Translations under genes and position numbers: made by a program
In this document: piece after piece, positions 9,395-19,500 of the stretch
How positions within the stretch are numbered: the first letter of the stretch is position 1
How the letters are laid out: the number at the start of each line of letters is the position of its first letter
Origin: Flavobacteriales bacterium
Lineage (GTDB): Bacteria > Bacteroidota > Bacteroidia > Flavobacteriales_F > PHOS-HE28
NCBI GenBank assembly: GCA_017987895.1
Contig: JAGNSU010000012.1
Location: forward strand, 1 to 63,098
Direction of reading: 5' to 3'
Length of the DNA stretch: 63,098 bases
Notes under the pieces: generated by a model
What the model saw: only the letters and a program-made list of their open reading frames with translations
What the model was told of the DNA's origin: nothing
Databases searched by the model: none

Positions 9395-9763
9395 TTAAGT
9401 ACCTGTCTGCGCGAGAATGGCGCGCAGGTCCGCCGGGACCTCCAGCGGCCGCAAAGCCGACACATCCGCCCCACCGGTGTTCCCGATCGGCACCCTACCC
9501 ACGAAGCTCTTCACCCCCCCGAAGACCAGTCTCGGAAGTTGCCCGATGATCTCTCGCGTGTTCTTGGTGCGGAGGCCGAACTTCAGCATGCGCCAGTGTA
9601 CCGCGTTGTGCTCGCGCGGCCAGCGCTGACCAAGGATATGTGCACGTTCCAGATGGTGCCAGGCGGTCCGCAGGTTGCCATTGGCTTCGGCGCGTTCACT
9701 GGCCACCAGTTCCGCACGGTAGTGCGGACGGACGGAGCCGGGCATAGGCCAATGGATGTTCAC
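9395..9763 (-). CDS. DUF3703-family protein
   Basis: The 122-residue protein is soluble and matches DUF3703 as I know it: HYRAELVASERAEANG near the start, then AWHHLERAHILGQRW, HWRMLKFGL, and the terminal block GRVPIGNTGGADVSALRP followed by PADL. The function of the family is unestablished. In other bacteria such genes are often seen near metal-resistance loci, and this one is 4 kb from the large metal island. It is convergent with murI and divergent from the deiminase gene. Confidence 0.85.
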   Translation of the reverse strand: MNIHWPMPGSVRPHYRAELVASERAEANGNLRTAWHHLERAHILGQRWPREHNAVHWRMLKFGLRTKNTREIIGQLPRLVFGGVKSFVGRVPIGNTGGADVSALRPLEVPADLRAILAQTGT

Positions 9764-9850
9764 TGATGGATGGTTGGGAATGCACGAAGCTACTGGCCTG
9801 GATCAACGAAGGCGAAGTAGCGCATGGACAAGTAGACAAGGGTTGCGCGC

Positions 9851-9858
9851 TACCTTCG
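9851..9858 (+). promoter_or_regulatory. Candidate -7 promoter box (TACCTTCG)
   Basis: TACCTTCG, a one-mismatch version of TAnnTTTG, ends 19 bp before the ATG of the secreted deiminase gene in an otherwise empty divergent intergenic region. No clear -33 box was found. Confidence 0.4.
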
Positions 9859-9877
9859 TTTACCAACCGGATCGACC

Positions 9878-11656
9878 ATGAGACTTCTACTCGCCATCAT
9901 TCCACTTATGGTCGTCAGCACTGTAGTGGCTCAAGAAACCCCTGAACCCGGTCATGGTCTGCCGCACACACTGGCGCCGTCCGAGCTGTCGCTGATCGAG
10001 GCCTACCGGAACAGCCGGGGGGGCGGTACGGCTTATCTGGAACCCCCCAGTTGGGAACCGCGCACAACCGCTGAATGGGAAGAGGTGCAAAGTGTGGTGG
10101 TCACCTGGACCTCTTTCCCGGACATCCTCAAACGCATCGTGAGGGAAGCCAAACTCGAGTGCGAGGTGATCATCGCATGTGATGACAGCTCTAGCGTGAT
10201 CAATTATCTGAACGGCGCCGACGGCGGCGGGCCACTACCCGATTTGACCAACATCACTTTTCTGGTCGTCCCGTTCAACAGCATTTGGGGCCGGGACTAC
10301 GGAGCGGAGTCGATGTATAAGAACGAAGTGGATAGCCTTTACCTGCTCGATTGGATCTATAACCGCCCCCGGCCGGACGATGATGACATGCCATTGACGA
10401 TCGCGAACTTTTTGGGGTTGCCCATTTTCAGCACTACCCAGGCACCTTACGACCTGGTGCACACCGGCGGCAATTTCATGTCCGATGGTTTCGGTAACGC
10501 GTTCAGCAGCTACCTGGTCTATGATGAGAACGGTCCGGGTGGTCAATTCAATCAGACGGACAAGACCCCTGCCCAAGTGGACGCGTTGATGGACCAATGG
10601 ATGGGCATCAACCAGTACATCACAATGCCCACGCTACCCTATGATGCCATCCACCACATTGATATGCACATGAAGTTGCTCGACGAAGAGCGCCTTCTTG
10701 TGGGCGAGTTCCCCGTCGGAGTGAGCGACGGACCGCAGATCGAAACCAATCTGGCCAACCATGTGGCGGTCCACAATTCGGTGTTCGGTTCGCCTTACGA
10801 ACTCATCCGCGTACCCATGCCGTCCAGCACTGGCGGCAACTATCCGCCCGATGCCAGCTACCGCACCTATGCGAACAATATCTTCCTGAACAAGCTGGTC
10901 CTTGTGCCTACCTACAGAGAGGAATATGATACGACAGGCCTAAGGATCCTGCAGGAGGCATTACCGGGCTACCGCATCGTAGGCATCGATTGCGACAACA
11001 GTGGCAACAATATCGTGAGCCAGAGCGGAGCCATCCATTGCATCAGCAAGGGCATTGGCGTGGATGACCCCCTGCTCATCCGGCACCAGCGCTTGCGCGA
11101 TACGTACGAGACCATCACCCCCTACACCGTGGTTGGCTACATCCGCCATCGCACAGGCATCACCGGTGCCGAAGTGTATTGGACCACGGATACGGCGGCT
11201 GGCTTCAACACCGTGGCCATGACCGACATCGGCGGCAACAACTGGAGCGCGGATATACCAGCTCAAGCTGCTGGAAGCACCGTCTTCTACTACATCCACG
11301 CCACGGCTACTAGCGGCAAGCAGCAGGTGCGACCTATCGTGGCACCCGATGGATGGTGGAAATTCAAGGTGCTGGACATCAACGCCGGTGTGGATGATAG
11401 CACGGCGCCGATGATCACCGAGGTGTTCCCCAACCCCAGTGCATCGCTCATCATGGTGACGCTGAACGTGCCGCGCGGCCCCGTGCATGTGTACCTCACT
11501 GATGCCACCGGGCGCACGGTGATGGAATTGCACAACGGCGGTCTGCCCGCTGATAACCGCGTGTTCGCGGACATCAGCGGGCTGAGCAGCGGAGCGTACT
11601 TGGTGGTGGCGGAAAGCGCCACCGGCCGCAGCGTGCAACGCGTGGTGCGGAAGTAA
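9878..11656 (+). CDS. Secreted agmatine/peptidylarginine deiminase-family protein with T9SS sorting domain
   Basis: The 592-residue guanidino-modifying enzyme has a signal peptide (MRLLLAIIPLMVVSTVVAQ). The pentein-fold active-site set is complete: Asp140 in IWGRDYG, HTGGNF at 195-200, His264 in DMHMKLL and nucleophile Cys388 in GAIHCIS. A beta-sandwich follows (about 405-495), then a T9SS type A domain (from about 510, EVFPNPSAS). The family includes cytosolic agmatine deiminases and the secreted peptidylarginine deiminase of Porphyromonas. The signal peptide and T9SS tail favour an extracellular role on peptides or free guanidino compounds, but the substrate cannot be decided here. A strong hairpin terminator follows. 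Confidence 0.88.
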   Translation: MRLLLAIIPLMVVSTVVAQETPEPGHGLPHTLAPSELSLIEAYRNSRGGGTAYLEPPSWEPRTTAEWEEVQSVVVTWTSFPDILKRIVREAKLECEVIIACDDSSSVINYLNGADGGGPLPDLTNITFLVVPFNSIWGRDYGAESMYKNEVDSLYLLDWIYNRPRPDDDDMPLTIANFLGLPIFSTTQAPYDLVHTGGNFMSDGFGNAFSSYLVYDENGPGGQFNQTDKTPAQVDALMDQWMGINQYITMPTLPYDAIHHIDMHMKLLDEERLLVGEFPVGVSDGPQIETNLANHVAVHNSVFGSPYELIRVPMPSSTGGNYPPDASYRTYANNIFLNKLVLVPTYREEYDTTGLRILQEALPGYRIVGIDCDNSGNNIVSQSGAIHCISKGIGVDDPLLIRHQRLRDTYETITPYTVVGYIRHRTGITGAEVYWTTDTAAGFNTVAMTDIGGNNWSADIPAQAAGSTVFYYIHATATSGKQQVRPIVAPDGWWKFKVLDINAGVDDSTAPMITEVFPNPSASLIMVTLNVPRGPVHVYLTDATGRTVMELHNGGLPADNRVFADISGLSSGAYLVVAESATGRSVQRVVRK

Positions 11657-11680
11657 CGTGAAGGACTGAGATCCGCGTCA

Positions 11681-11720
11681 AAACACGAAGCGGGGATGCT
11701 GCCATCCCCGCTTCGTGTTT
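11681..11720. terminator. Bidirectional hairpin terminator (perfect 18-bp stem)
   Basis: AAACACGAAGCGGGGATG (11681-11698) is the exact reverse complement of 11703-11720, with a 4-base loop. The stem ends in T-rich sequence on the + strand and has A-rich sequence on the other side. It lies between the deiminase stop and the end of the remnant gene on the opposite strand, so it can serve both directions. Confidence 0.85.
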
Positions 11721-11733
11721 TTGTGTATCGCAG

Positions 11734-11939
11734 GCTATTCGATCTCCAAAGCCCCGACCAGGTTGTCCATCAACTGCTGGTTGATCGCCTCATAGCCCAT
11801 GCCCATGGGTGTGGTGAGCATGTTCACGCGGGCCACGATCAAAAATCATCGCGTATACCATTTGGGCAGTTCCATGCTCATGCATGAAGGTGGGGGTGAA
11901 CAACTCACCACCACCTACATGGCCTTGGAGCGCGGATTC
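11734..11939 (-). pseudogene. Frameshifted C-terminal remnant of an unknown gene
   Basis: On the - strand, one frame is open from about 11939 and includes TPTFMHEHGTAQMVYAMIFD; another frame takes over at a run of T near 11840 and reads ARVNMLTTPMGMGYEAINQQ to a stop at 11734-11736. Neither frame has a sensible start, but both look protein-like, and the bidirectional terminator sits exactly where a real 3' end would need it. I infer a truncated gene with one frameshift. The family was not recognised. Confidence 0.4.
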
Positions 11940-13260
11940 AATGTACCAACACGAGTAGTTGCGCGCGTATGCTGTTCTCCGAACGAACGGTCACCGTGTA
12001 GGCTCCTTCAGGCAATGAACTGACATCAAGCGTGACCAGCATGCCGCTGGGCCGCACGGAACGCACCACGGCCCCCGAAACCGCAACGACCTCGATGCGC
12101 GTGTTCGGAGAAAGCTCGGCCAGCACGATGCTGACCAGATCATTCGCAGGCACGGGATACATGCCGAAGGGTACCCCAGTGGCCACGGGCCGTACCCCCG
12201 TGGTGGTGGTGTACTGCGCGATATTCGCCGCGGCGGTGCCATCGGCGGTGGTGAACGATCCGCCGAGGTAGAGCACATCATTGTACACCGCCAGCGACCG
12301 CACCTGGCCGTCGAAGCCCGTTCCGATGGAAGACCAACTGCTGCCGTTCCACACACCGAGGTTGTTGGCGGCGGTCACGCCACCACAATCATCAAAGCTG
12401 CCGCCGCAGTAAAGTGATCCGTTATAGACGCACAAACTCCCGATCGCATCATCCATACCAGCGGACCAGCCTCCACCCAAGGAGGACCATGTGGAACCGT
12501 TCCATTGCGCCACATTGGAACAGGAGGTTCCACCCGCGTTGGAGAAGCTTCCGCCTGCGCACAGTTCGCCATTGAAGAGACAAAGCGCGTTCACGGAGTG
12601 TTCCATGCCGCTCATGCCCGAGTCGAACGGGTGGTAGATCGACCCATCCCAGCCGCAGATGCCGTTGCAGGTAACGCCGCCCGCTTGCTCGAAGTGGCCG
12701 CCCATGCACAGCATGCCATCGTACACGCACATGGCGTAGACCGCCTCATTGCAGCCGCTGCCAACAGGCACCCACGTACTGCCGTTCCACATGGCCACAT
12801 GCTGGCAAGGCGTCGTACCGCTCATGGTGAAGTCCCCGCCGCAAAACAGGTTGCCGTTGTACTCGGTCATGCAATACACGGCGCCGTTGAAGCCCGCGCC
12901 CATCGGGTTCCATGTGCTGCCATCCCAAGAGGCCACATGCGTGCACGGGGAACCACCCGCCTGCGTGAAGGATCCGCCCATGCAGAGGTTGCCGTTGTGG
13001 TGTGTGGCGCAGAGCACATCGCCATTGGTGCCGCTGCCCATGGGGTTGAAGACCGTATCGTTCCACCAGCACGCATGGCTGAACGGATCGCCGCCGGACC
13101 CCGTGAACGCACCACCGCAATAGAGGTGATCATGGATGGTATCGGTGTAGAGACAGTGCATGGCGCCGTTGGTCCCATCTCCCACGGGCCCGCATCCTTG
13201 GGCGTTCGCGTTCAACGATGCACCGAGGGTACCGAGCAGCAGGAGTAAGGGAGCTTTCAT
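11938..13260 (-). CDS. T9SS-secreted repeat (kelch/propeller-like) protein
   Basis: The 440-residue protein starts with a signal peptide (MKAPLLLLLGTLGASLNANAQ). About eight repeats of roughly 40-45 residues follow, each built on GGxFTxAGGxxCxHVAxWxGSxW then GxGxNGxVYxMxxYNGxLxCGG. Such Gly/Trp repeats fit a beta-propeller or kelch-like fold. The last 75 residues are a T9SS type A sorting domain (FGMYPVPANDLVSI to the C-terminus). The ATG at 13260 is preferred over an upstream in-frame start because it begins the signal peptide. No enzymatic motif is seen; a surface-displayed binding protein is likely. Confidence 0.8.
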   Translation of the reverse strand: MKAPLLLLLGTLGASLNANAQGCGPVGDGTNGAMHCLYTDTIHDHLYCGGAFTGSGGDPFSHACWWNDTVFNPMGSGTNGDVLCATHHNGNLCMGGSFTQAGGSPCTHVASWDGSTWNPMGAGFNGAVYCMTEYNGNLFCGGDFTMSGTTPCQHVAMWNGSTWVPVGSGCNEAVYAMCVYDGMLCMGGHFEQAGGVTCNGICGWDGSIYHPFDSGMSGMEHSVNALCLFNGELCAGGSFSNAGGTSCSNVAQWNGSTWSSLGGGWSAGMDDAIGSLCVYNGSLYCGGSFDDCGGVTAANNLGVWNGSSWSSIGTGFDGQVRSLAVYNDVLYLGGSFTTADGTAAANIAQYTTTTGVRPVATGVPFGMYPVPANDLVSIVLAELSPNTRIEVVAVSGAVVRSVRPSGMLVTLDVSSLPEGAYTVTVRSENSIRAQLLVLVH

Positions 13261-13476
13261 GGTGTACGGGTTATGAACGCTCAAAGCACCACCACAAACC
13301 AGTCGGATGCCATGACACACGTCACGCCCGCAGCTGATCGTGATCAGGCATCACCTATCAGGAGCGGGCCACCGGTGCGACAGACGCAAACTGACCCATA
13401 ATGCGCGAGCACAACGGAGAGACCGCCAGCCAGCAGCAGAACATGAGCGCTGCTCAAGCGAGGCGCGGTCAGGTGA

Positions 13477-15381
13477 TCACCGCATCCTGCTCGCGTTCAA
13501 GATCGCCAGCAGGGCCACGCCCACATCCGCGAAGACGGCCTCCCACAGCGTGGCCAAACCGCCCGCACCGAGTGCGAGCACGATGGCTTTCACACTGAAG
13601 GCCAGCACGATGTTCTGCGTCACCACGCGCTTGGTGGCCTTGCCGATGCGGATGGCTTCGGCGATGCTGCTGGGCTTGTCGTTCTGCAACACCACGTCCG
13701 CCGTCTCGATCGCTACATCGCTGCCCAGGCCGCCCATGGCGATGCCCACATCGCTGAGGGCCAGTACGGGTGCATCGTTGATGCCGTCGCCCACGAAGGC
13801 CACCACGGCGGTGGGGTCCTTCTTCGCTTCCTGCATCCTGGTCACCTTGTCCTCGGGCAGCAGATCGCCGAAGGCCTTGGTGATGCCGAGTGTTGCGGCC
13901 ACGCGGTGGGTGATCGCGGTCTTGTCGCCACTGAGCATAACGATGTCGCGGATGCCCTGGGCTTTAAGCAGGCTGATCGTCTCCTTCGCATCATCCTTGA
14001 TCTTGTCGGCCACGGTGAGGTAGCCCGCGTAGGCACCGTCGATGGCGCATACCACGATGGTGTCCTCCACGGCATCCACTTCCGCCGGGTAGGACACGTT
14101 GAACTTCTTCAGCAACCGCGCATTGCCCACCAGCATTTCGGTGCCATCCACGGTGCCGCGCATGCCGTGCGCACTGATCTCTTCCACGTTGGTGGCATCG
14201 CCCACGGCATCGCCCGGCGGATGCTTCAACACCGCCTGCGCGATGGGGTGCGTGCTGTGTGTCTCCATCGCTTTCACCACGCCGAGCAAACGGCCCTCGG
14301 TGAAGCCCGCAGCGGGCTTCACTTCCTGTACGGCGAACACGCCTTCGGTGAGCGTGCCGGTCTTGTCCATCACGATGGTGTTCACCTTGGTGAGCACGTC
14401 GAGGTAGTTGCCGCCTTTGAGCAATATGCCTTTGCGACTTGCCGCGCCGATGCCGCCGAAGTAGCCCAGCGGAATGCTGATGACCAGCGCGCACGGGCAG
14501 GAGATCACCAGGAAGATGAGCGCGCGGTAGAGCCAGGTGTTGAAGACGTACGGATCCACGATGAGCATGGGCACCAGCACGATGCACACGGCCAAGCCCA
14601 CCACGATGGGCGTGTAGATGCGCGCGAAGCGGCGGATGAAGAGCTCCGTGGGCGACTTGCTCTTCGCAGCGTTCTGCACGAGATCGAGGATGCGTGCGAG
14701 GCTGCTTTCGCCGAACGGTTTGGTCACCTCCATGTCCACCACCTTGTCCGTGGCGATCATGCCGGCGAGTACCGGAGCTTCCTTCACGATGGTGCGCGGA
14801 ACACTTTCACCCGTGAGCGCCGCCGTATCGAAGGAGGCTTGCTCGCTGAGGAGCTTGCCGTCCAAGGGCACACGATCGCCTACGCGGATGCGGAGGGTGT
14901 CACCGACTTTCACCTCGGCGGCGGGCGTTACCACCGGGACACCATCGCGCATCACGTTCGCTGTATCGGGCCGTACATCGAGCAGCGCTTGGATGTTGCG
15001 CTTGGCTCGGTCCACGGCAGCATCCTGGAACAGCTCGCCCACGGCATAGAAGAGCATCACGGCAACGCCTTCGGGGTATTCCTTGATGAAGAACGCGCCA
15101 ATGGTGGCCAGACTCATCAGGAAGAACTCGCTGAACACGTCGCCCTTTGCGATCGCCTTGATCGCTTTCACCAGCACGGGAAGGCCCACGGGCAGGTAGG
15201 CCGCGAGGTACCAGGTGAACCGCTTCCACTCCGGGAGGAAGAACTGCGGCGCAAGCTGGTCAATGGCAATGCCGCCGATGAGCAGGACGAAGGAGGCGAT
15301 GGCGGGGAGGTAAGCGCGCCATGCGCCCTTCACTTGTTCAGGGACAGTACTGCTATGGCCGAGGTCCGTTCCCATGTTCAA
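13477..15381 (-). CDS. Heavy-metal P1B-type ATPase (CPC motif, Zn/Cd/Co-like)
   Basis: This 634-residue inner-membrane pump exports divalent soft metals using ATP. TGES is at 190-193, the membrane metal site CPC at 295-297 (SCPCALVIS), the phosphorylated Asp339 is in DKTGTLT, and GDGINDAP is in the C-terminal part. There is no N-terminal HMA domain; the chain goes directly into the membrane region. The gene overlaps the upstream CzcB adaptor gene by 4 bp. Together with a CzcA pump of the divalent type, this points to Zn/Cd/Co export. Metal preference is inferred from context and not proved by the CPC motif alone. Confidence 0.93.
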   Translation of the reverse strand: MNMGTDLGHSSTVPEQVKGAWRAYLPAIASFVLLIGGIAIDQLAPQFFLPEWKRFTWYLAAYLPVGLPVLVKAIKAIAKGDVFSEFFLMSLATIGAFFIKEYPEGVAVMLFYAVGELFQDAAVDRAKRNIQALLDVRPDTANVMRDGVPVVTPAAEVKVGDTLRIRVGDRVPLDGKLLSEQASFDTAALTGESVPRTIVKEAPVLAGMIATDKVVDMEVTKPFGESSLARILDLVQNAAKSKSPTELFIRRFARIYTPIVVGLAVCIVLVPMLIVDPYVFNTWLYRALIFLVISCPCALVISIPLGYFGGIGAASRKGILLKGGNYLDVLTKVNTIVMDKTGTLTEGVFAVQEVKPAAGFTEGRLLGVVKAMETHSTHPIAQAVLKHPPGDAVGDATNVEEISAHGMRGTVDGTEMLVGNARLLKKFNVSYPAEVDAVEDTIVVCAIDGAYAGYLTVADKIKDDAKETISLLKAQGIRDIVMLSGDKTAITHRVAATLGITKAFGDLLPEDKVTRMQEAKKDPTAVVAFVGDGINDAPVLALSDVGIAMGGLGSDVAIETADVVLQNDKPSSIAEAIRIGKATKRVVTQNIVLAFSVKAIVLALGAGGLATLWEAVFADVGVALLAILNASRMR

Positions 15382-16568
15382 TGGTTATGCTCCCCACTCC
15401 CCTTCGTCAATTCACTCAACAGATAGTACGCGCCTTTCAGCACTACCTTGGCATCGGCCGGAAGCTCGCCCAGAAGCACGATCTCCGTGTAGCCCAACTC
15501 GCTGGCGCCGGTGCGCACTTGCACCTGCTTGAAGGTGCTGGGTTCATCCTCCACGAAGATGTAGTGCTCATCGCCGTTGCTTACCACGGCCTCGCTGGGC
15601 AGGCTCCACGCCTGCGTGCTGTCCGTCATGATCAGTGCTTCGATGAACATGCCGGGCAGGAGTTCCTCGCCGGTGTCGTCGAGCTTGGCGTGCACGAGCA
15701 CCGCTTGCTGTTCGTTCTCGAAGGCCTTGTTCATCGCGAAGATCGTGGCGGTGTGTTGGCCCACGGGTTCGCCCGCATGACCGAAGACCACCTTCTGGCC
15801 CACCTGCACACGAGCGATGTCCTGTTCGAACACGTTGAGGTCGATGTGCAGCCCCGTGTTGTCCACCAGTTCGAAGAGCGGCTTGTTGGGTTCCGCGAAC
15901 TGCCCAAGGGTGATCGCGATGTGCTTCAGGTTGCCTGCAATGGGTGCCCGCAAGGCATAGCTGGAGCTGATCGACTCCGGTGTAAGCCGCGCTGGGTCGG
16001 TGCCGAACATGCGCAATTTGGCGGCCATTGTTGCTACGCGTGCTTGTGCGCTGCTCAGGTCAGCCTGTGCGCGTTCCAGCGTCTTGGTCGCATTGATCTG
16101 GTCGGTGTGCAGGTCCTGCTGGCGCTTCAGGTCGGCTTGGAGTACGGTGAGGTTCGCCGTGGACTCCAGGTAGTCCTGTTGCAATTGCAGGTATTCGAGG
16201 TTCTCGAGTGTTGCGAGCGTGGCGCCTTTTTCAACGTGCTGGCCTTCCTGCACGGGAATGCTGCGCACGATGCCGCCAACGAGCACACTGGCCTGTGCTT
16301 CCTTCTCCGGTGGAAGCACCAGCTTGCCATTCGCTTTGAGCGAGGTCTTCAAGCCGCGCTTTTCCATGGTGCCCGTGATAAGTCCGATGGCCTTGATCTG
16401 GTCGGCGCTGAGCGCTACTTCGGGTCCATGGTCTTCGCCATGTTCGTCGTGTCCTTCTTCGCCTGCGGGCTCGGCAGTTCCGCCGCCACAAGCGGTGAAC
16501 AAGGCAGCGGCCAAAAGGAGCGGTAGGGTGCGCAGGATCGCGCGGGTGGAGGTGCTATGCTGTTTCAT
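15378..16568 (-). CDS. czcB: Periplasmic adaptor of a Czc-type RND efflux system
   Basis: The 396-residue membrane-fusion lipoprotein has its lipobox at FTACG (Cys27). A His/Glu-rich stretch follows at 33-48 (GHDEHGEDHGPE), able to bind metal. A lipoyl/barrel-sandwich region (VGGIVRSIPVQEGQHVEKG), a helical hairpin (about 130-190) and beta-barrel domains come next, and it ends in a second His cluster (GEHNH). It bridges the CzcA inner-membrane pump to the outer-membrane channel. It lies 12 bp after the czcA-tolC fusion and overlaps the ATPase gene by 4 bp. Confidence 0.92.
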   Translation of the reverse strand: MKQHSTSTRAILRTLPLLLAAALFTACGGGTAEPAGEEGHDEHGEDHGPEVALSADQIKAIGLITGTMEKRGLKTSLKANGKLVLPPEKEAQASVLVGGIVRSIPVQEGQHVEKGATLATLENLEYLQLQQDYLESTANLTVLQADLKRQQDLHTDQINATKTLERAQADLSSAQARVATMAAKLRMFGTDPARLTPESISSSYALRAPIAGNLKHIAITLGQFAEPNKPLFELVDNTGLHIDLNVFEQDIARVQVGQKVVFGHAGEPVGQHTATIFAMNKAFENEQQAVLVHAKLDDTGEELLPGMFIEALIMTDSTQAWSLPSEAVVSNGDEHYIFVEDEPSTFKQVQVRTGASELGYTEIVLLGELPADAKVVLKGAYYLLSELTKGSGEHNH

Positions 16569-16580
16569 TGGATCTTGTTC

Positions 16581-19500
16581 TTAGAGGCCCATGAGGGCAC
16601 GGAGGTGAATGACGGTGAGCGCGAGCTCGAAGCGGACGCGCAGGTATTCGGTATCGATGCGGTAGGCCTGCTCGATGCCTTGGGTGAATTCGATATAGCC
16701 GATCTCGCCAGCGCGGTACGCGCGTTCGGCATCGCTACGCAGGGTGGTGGCCAAGGAAGCGCCGGTACTTTCGTAGTAGGCGAGGCTGGCGCGCAGCTGT
16801 GCGAGTTGCGCTTGTGTGCGGGCCATTTCGCTCACGCGGGTGCGGCGTAGGTCTTCGAGCTGTTGCACGGCGATCTCGCTGCGCAAGCGCGCTGCCTTGG
16901 TACGCGCGCCTTGACCCGATCCGGGAATAGGGATCGCCGCACCGATCAAGTAGCCGGTGAAAGGTGATGCGCCGTCCAGCGTCTGGTAGAAGCCGCCGCC
17001 TTGCAAGGTCGGAGCCCATTGGCTGCGTTCCAGTTTCCATTGCTGCTCAGCGAGCAACGCGCGTTGTTGTTCGGCAGCGAGAATGGGATCGACACCTCCG
17101 CTGGGATCGGGTGCGCGGGCAGTGGAAGTAAGCGCGGTCGTTTCGGGTTGCGCACCGTTCAGTGCACCGGTCCAGCGTTCCACTTCGGCGGCGTATGCAG
17201 TGATGTTGCCCTCTGCTTGGCGCAATTGCACACGAACACCATCGGCGCTGCTTTGCGCTGAGACTTTCTCCAAGCGACCGGTCTCGCCCAGATCGAACTT
17301 GCGCGCCGCGAAGGCCGCGAGCACGGCGTATGAACTATCGAGCCGTTGCAGGATGCGCACTTGTTCGGCACCCATGGCCCATTGCAGGTAGGCACCGCCC
17401 GCGCTCTCCTTCACGATTGCGCGCGTGCTCACCTGTTCCGTTTCCGCCAGGCGCATGCTCTCCTTGAGGAAATTGGCGCGCTGCGCGATGGTGGTGGGAA
17501 AGGGAATGCCAGTGGTGGCTTGCAGGTTGTAGTCGCCACGGAAGCCGCTGTTGATCTGCCCGTGCTGGTATTGCGCGGTGATCGGGTCCAACTGGAAAGC
17601 GGTCTTTCGCAAGGCATCCTGTTGCTGCACGTTCAGCTCCGCAGCGGTCATGGCGGGGTGCGTGCGCACGGCGCGACTCACGGCACTGTCGAGCGATAGG
17701 ACCGGCGCCTGTGCTTGTGCGGCCGTTCCCATCAACAGGAACAGACCGATGGATGCTACGACCAACGGTGTGCTCCCACCACTGTCCTTCTTCCGCCTGC
17801 GCGAGAACACGAGGTGATAGAGGACGGGCAACACCACCAACGTGAGCAAGGTGGAACTGACCAAGCCTCCGATCACCACTGTGGCAAGAGGACGTTGCAC
17901 TTCGCTGCCTTCGCTGTTGCTGAGGGCCATAGGAAGGAAGCCGAGCGAGGCCACGGCGGCGGTCGCCAGCACGGGGCGTAATCGGGCGAGCGTGCCTTTC
18001 ACCACGCGATCGGACACATGGTCTATACCTTCCTTCTGCAACTGGTTGAAGTAGCTGATGAGCACGATGCCGTTGAGCACCGCAACACCGAAGAGCGCGA
18101 TGAAGCCAACACCCGCGCTGATGCTGAAGTCCAGCCCGCGCAACGAGAGCGCGAAAATACCCCCGACCGCTGCCATCGGGACGGCGCTGAAGATGATAAG
18201 CGCTTCCTTGAACGAACCGAAGGTGAAGAAGAGCAGCACGAAGATCAAGGCAAGGGCGAGCGGGACGGTGAGCGTGAGGCGCGCACTGGCTTCCTGCAGG
18301 TTCTTGAAGGTGCCGCCGTATTCCACGTAGTAACCGGTGGGCAATTCCAACTTTGACTCGATAGCCGCTTTGATGTCCATGGCCACGCTCTGGATATCCC
18401 GTCCGCGCGAGTTGGTCTCGATCACGATGCGACGCGCACCGCCTTCACGGCTCACTTGCGCGGGTGCACTGCGGAAGCCGATATCAGCAAGTTGGCCCAA
18501 GGGCATCTGCGCGCCATTTGGCAGCGGCACCAGGATGTTCTTGACCTTCTCCGCATCGGCGTCGCGCATGTCGGCCATGCGCACCACCAGGTCGAAACGG
18601 CGTTCGCCTTCGTACACCACGCCGGCCTTGCCACCGGCCAGCGCAGTGTTCAGCACACGGTTCAGGTCGGCGATGTTCAAGCCGTATTGCGCGATGCGCT
18701 CTCTGTCGTAGTCCACCACGAGCTGCGGCATGCCCACGACCTGTTCCACCTTGATGTCGGTGGCGCCTTCCACGGTGCCGATCAGCGCGGCTACTTCATT
18801 GCCGCTCTTGAACAAGAGGTCCAGGTCGTCGCCGTAGATCTTCACGGCGATGTCGCTCTTCACACCCGCGATGAGTTCGTTGAAGCGCATTTGGATGGGT
18901 TGCTCGAAGCTGAGGTTCATGCCGGGGATCACGCTCATCTTCTCATTCATCAGTTCGGCCATGTGTTCGCGGTCCTTGGTTGTGGTCCATTCGTCCTTGC
19001 TCTTCATCACGATGATGAGGTCCTGGCTTTCGATGGGCATGGGGTCGGTGGGGATCTCGCTCGCGCCGATCTTACCCACGACCTCCGTCACTTCGGGGAA
19101 TTCCTTCAGGAGGATCTTGGCAAGTTCATCGCCTACATGGATGCTTTCCGAGAGGTTGCTTCCTTGGCGTATAGTAACGTTGGTGGCGAAGTCGCCCTCG
19201 TCCAGTTCGGGAATGAATTCACCACCAAGGCGGTTGAAGACCAGCACCGATACCACCAGCAATACAAGGGCACTGCTCAGTACCAGCGCCCGATGGCGCA
19301 GGAGCGCTGCCAGTTTCGGTGCATACCATTTCTGCACCCGATGGATCATGCGCTCGCTCCAGCTTTCGCTCTTCGGTATGTAGCGGCTGAGGAAGAGCGA
19401 TGCGGCCCAAGGCACATAGGTGAGGCTGAGCAGCAGCGCACCTACGATAGCGAAGCTCACGGTGTAGGCCATCGGGCGGAACATCTTGCCCTCGATGCCG

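Noticed and set aside
13340..14023. A 227-codon + strand open frame between the repeat protein and the ATPase gene
   Set aside because: Most of it overlaps the P1B ATPase on the other strand; the part outside has no features and the start is weak.
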